Of a stretch of 64,000 nt of DNA, positions 61,611-64,000 are shown one piece after another (the first letter of the stretch is position 1; each line of letters opens with the position of its first letter). A program made the translations under genes and the position numbers. Under the pieces are notes generated by a model, which made no database searches, was not told the DNA's origin, and worked only from the letters and a program-made list of their open reading frames with translations. The stretch lies in assembly GCA_015680685.1 (NCBI GenBank), contig MNCI01025588.1, forward strand, positions 357,285 to 421,284, given 5' to 3'. This stretch comes from Gnetum montanum. Taxonomy: Eukaryota > Streptophyta > Gnetopsida > Gnetales > Gnetaceae.

Positions 61611-63311
61611 TGCAATACCCATTCATAGGGAGCAAGAGCTAACATCTGAAGCCCCCTAAAAAGAAAGCTAGTTGAAAGAAGAAAATGTATAGGTGGCTTT
61701 CTTTCTACAACAATTCAACTAACATTAACCTATAAAATTAAAACGAAATCAATAACGCTTAGATCTAACTCTGAAACATGTCAGTCAATATTAATTTTAA
61801 GAATTAAGAGATAATTTTAAAAAGAAATAGCCATAGTAAAATATCTGTGCAAGATTCATCAGGTTAAAAAAAATCAAATTTTTTTTTATTTAACCTAAAA
61901 AGGAAATATCTAATTAGGATCATTTACACATTTGTAAACCAAAGAAATGACTACAAAAGTAGATATATTAATAATCTCAGATTTGTTCAATCACATAATA
62001 ATATTTTATAATTTCCAGCAACACACAAAACAAGGTCATCCAAATTTAACTCTTGTAACCATTTTACCATTAATCATTTAATCAAGAAATTCATATGTTC
62101 AACAGTAGAGAATAGATAGATCACAACCATAAATTAACATCCTAGGTTTTCCCCCACTCCATCAACTTATAGAAAGATATCAAAATCAGATTTGAAAAGG
62201 TATGGAGAAACAAGTATAATTCAAGATTTAGATCCTAGATTTATGCATTCAAAGGGGGAGGGTTCATCAACCAAATTCCAACCAAAACTCAAGAATTCAA
62301 CAATTTTAAAACATTCACAATTACCCATGGGCCCAAGGATACTCTTACTTTCTGTCGGCGGTACCAATCCTCATATTAGGGATCCTTGGCCCCTGTTGGC
62401 AATCTTTTGCCAAAAATGCTCCAAATCATTATGGGTGTTTCTGAATTGTTACAGAAACAACTCTCATCCAAGGCATTTAGGTGTGAGAGTGCAGAGGATG
62501 GGTGGAGAGATTCAAAAAATGCAATAAAGGTTTCAACAATCTAATCTTACAACAACAATCTTAATAATTTCATACAAGCATTGTAAAGGTGGTTAGGCAA
62601 GCAAGAGGAGGGAAGTTTGAGAAAATCAGCCTTTGCTGGCCATTATCAAACATAATAGAGATGGATCATTTTACCTCCTTACTTAGATATCTTGCTTACT
62701 AGGAGTAATTATCAGAATATTGGATTGCTATGCAATACTTGTTTTCTTTCTCCTCGCTATCTTCTCTTCCTTCCTAGCTACACTCCCTGCTGCTGTATCC
62801 CTTTTTTCTTGTTTTGCTCAACTACTTTTGCCTTGCATCTTTTTTTAATGGATGGTTTCTTGTAACTAACTTATTGGGAACTGTTTGTTTTCATTTCTTT
62901 CTTTTTAAAATTCTCTCTTTGTTTTTTTCAGTAATGAGTCATGAGTTCAATTCTCTTCATGATCACTATAAACAAATATCAATAAAATATGTATATTCAT
63001 AGGTTGCAGGTTCAATTCCTAAATCAACAATTTTTAATATTTTACAATTCAGATTTTGCTAGATCTTAGGTTCAATTCCTCTTGATAATTACACAACGTT
63101 CCAGCATAATATCTATCTCTTTATGATTCAAAATTATCATAAGATGCAAGGAAAGAGTGTTCAAAATAGATTCATGATAAGGGTAGTTCAGGATACATAA
63201 TCAAATAAGGCACCTTCCTTTTCAGGTCATCAGCGATGTGAATTTTCCCATTGTCTTATGAACCTTGAAAGGTCATCACGTGACCTTTCTACAACCATGG
63301 AGAGGATACAC
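61611..63311 (-). repeat. 5' LTR of element F, cut by insertion H
   Basis: It begins TGCAATACCC and follows the 3' LTR to GGAGAGGATAC near 63310, where insertion H starts. The rest of the LTR must lie beyond the window. Confidence 0.9.
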
Positions 63312-64000
63312 TTTTTTTTTTTTTTTTTGAGAAAGTAGTCGGGATTATATTATTGAGAAAAACTATAGTACAAGGGATTACAAATGGTGGGCCATCAGAA
63401 ATGGCCCTCCATGGAGGGGAAGAATCCCCTAAATCAAACAAACAAATCAACACCCAACTAGTCATGTAATGACCATGGAATAGACCCAAGGAAACAGCGG
63501 GGTGGGGGCAACCCCCCACAGTGGGGTGCCCCCCACCCAAAAAAGGAAGGGGGGGGGGGGGGGGGGCCCCAAAAATGGGGGGAACAAAGATAAGAGGGAA
63601 AGGGGGGGGGGGGGGGGCAACGATTGATAGCGTGGGGAGGGGGGCGGGGGCAGGGGGACACAGAAGCGGCATCGGCCTGGGGGGGAGGGGTAAGCATCAC
63701 CCATGACCCAAGGCCAAAAACCCTCCCTAGGGGTTCGTTGGAAGCCGTTGGTAGGCGTAGTGAGGGCGCTCCAGCTCATGGAGAAGATCCAGAGTGTTCC
63801 GGTGGTCTTATGTGTCCATGAGACTGGCCGCCTGCTGGATACCCTGCATGGTCGACACGGAAGCCCGTCGAGGTCTGGCGGATATGGCACGCTTGAGCTC
63901 ACCCTAGGAGCTTTCACAGCTGATGCCAAGGATGAGGTACGGGCACCGCCCCCCTCTTAGCCATTGTCGGGCGTTGTGCTTGTGAGCCCGATCGAGCTGC
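63312..64000 (-). mobile_element. Insertion H: poly(A)-tailed retroposon, probable LINE 3' end
   Basis: A run of 17 T at 63312-63328 reads as a poly(A) tail on the minus strand. The sequence before it resembles, loosely, the 3' tail of LINE G (TTGTAC, then T-rich, then AATAATAT-like). Upstream is a GC-rich part with a 155-residue minus-strand frame rich in proline that reads through C-runs, so it is not a reliable protein. The other end is outside the window. Confidence 0.55.
63552..63618. repeat. Two long G homopolymers
   Basis: Runs of at least 15 G near 63552 and near 63602, each within G-rich sequence. They are prone to read error and to G-quadruplex formation. Confidence 0.85.

Larger units (their letters stand above)
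49343..64000 (+). other. HRQ1 intron 16, over 14.6 kb, no acceptor in the window
   Basis: The donor GTATCT follows CAG at 49342. The next expected coding stretch (the part holding motifs V and VI) is not visible in any frame up to 64000. The intron contains LINE remnants (about 50330-51010), chromovirus F, LINE G and insertion H. Alternatively the gene is truncated by these insertions. Confidence 0.7.
51027..64000 (-). mobile_element. Element F: Ty3/gypsy chromovirus (Tekay/Del-like) in HRQ1 intron 16
   Basis: Two LTRs (51027-56989 with LINE G inside; 61611 to beyond 63311 with insertion H inside) flank a minus-strand internal region: primer site for initiator tRNA-Met (61610-61593), gag, CCHC knuckle, protease region, reverse transcriptase, RNase H, integrase with GPY/F motif and a chromodomain, then polypurine tract (57003-56990). 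The LTR is near 2.4 kb once G is removed. A chromodomain and Met primer separate it clearly from elements A-E. The other end lies beyond the window. Many stops show it is inactive. Confidence 0.92.

Noticed and set aside
63462-63929. A 155-residue proline-rich frame, and G-rich counterparts, near the window end.
   Set aside because: They are produced by homopolymer G/C runs that stay open in every frame. No domain is visible.

Overview
This window comes from the nuclear genome of a land plant. It is AT-rich, both cellular genes have many introns, and most of the rest is LTR retrotransposons and LINEs. The long TE-filled introns suggest a large-genome seed plant, possibly a gymnosperm, but nothing in the window fixes the species. 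There are no prokaryotic features, CRISPR arrays, rRNAs or tRNAs.

Layout: (1) 1-2977, the 5' part of a minus-strand Ty3/gypsy element (A). (2) 3568-10981, a complete 8-exon minus-strand gene for a RING-CH (MARCH-type) membrane E3 ubiquitin ligase of 446 residues. (3) 10982-15540, intergenic DNA. (4) 15546-41398, one gag-only gypsy element (B, +) that has swallowed a solo LTR, an autonomous Athila/Tat-type element (C, -), a deletion derivative nested inside C (D, +) and a second gag-only element (E, -). Each of these five insertions is bounded by an intact 5-bp target-site duplication, so the order of insertion can be read directly. (5) 42026 to beyond the window end, a plus-strand gene for a plant HRQ1-type DNA helicase (ubiquitin-like domain, then DEAH helicase core). 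Sixteen exons encoding 817 residues are present. Intron 16 starts at 49343 and does not end in the window. It holds LINE remnants, a chromovirus (F, -), a plant LINE (G, +) inside one LTR of F, and a poly(A)-tailed insertion (H, -) inside the other.

The TE cluster works as a related set. A to E share LTR ends (TGATGA...TCATCA), a U5 end, a primer site of tRNA-Asp type, a TATAAATA box and GATATC-rich U3 palindromes. B and E carry gag but no pol, so they must depend on polyprotein made by something like C. All four elements B-E also share an unexplained block near the 3' end: a core motif CTTTGGGGAGGACCCACT and, further on, a splice-acceptor-like AG directly before an ATGG. These are the least explained signals in the window. 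Several single-N positions hide assembly gaps or duplications and should not be read as biology.
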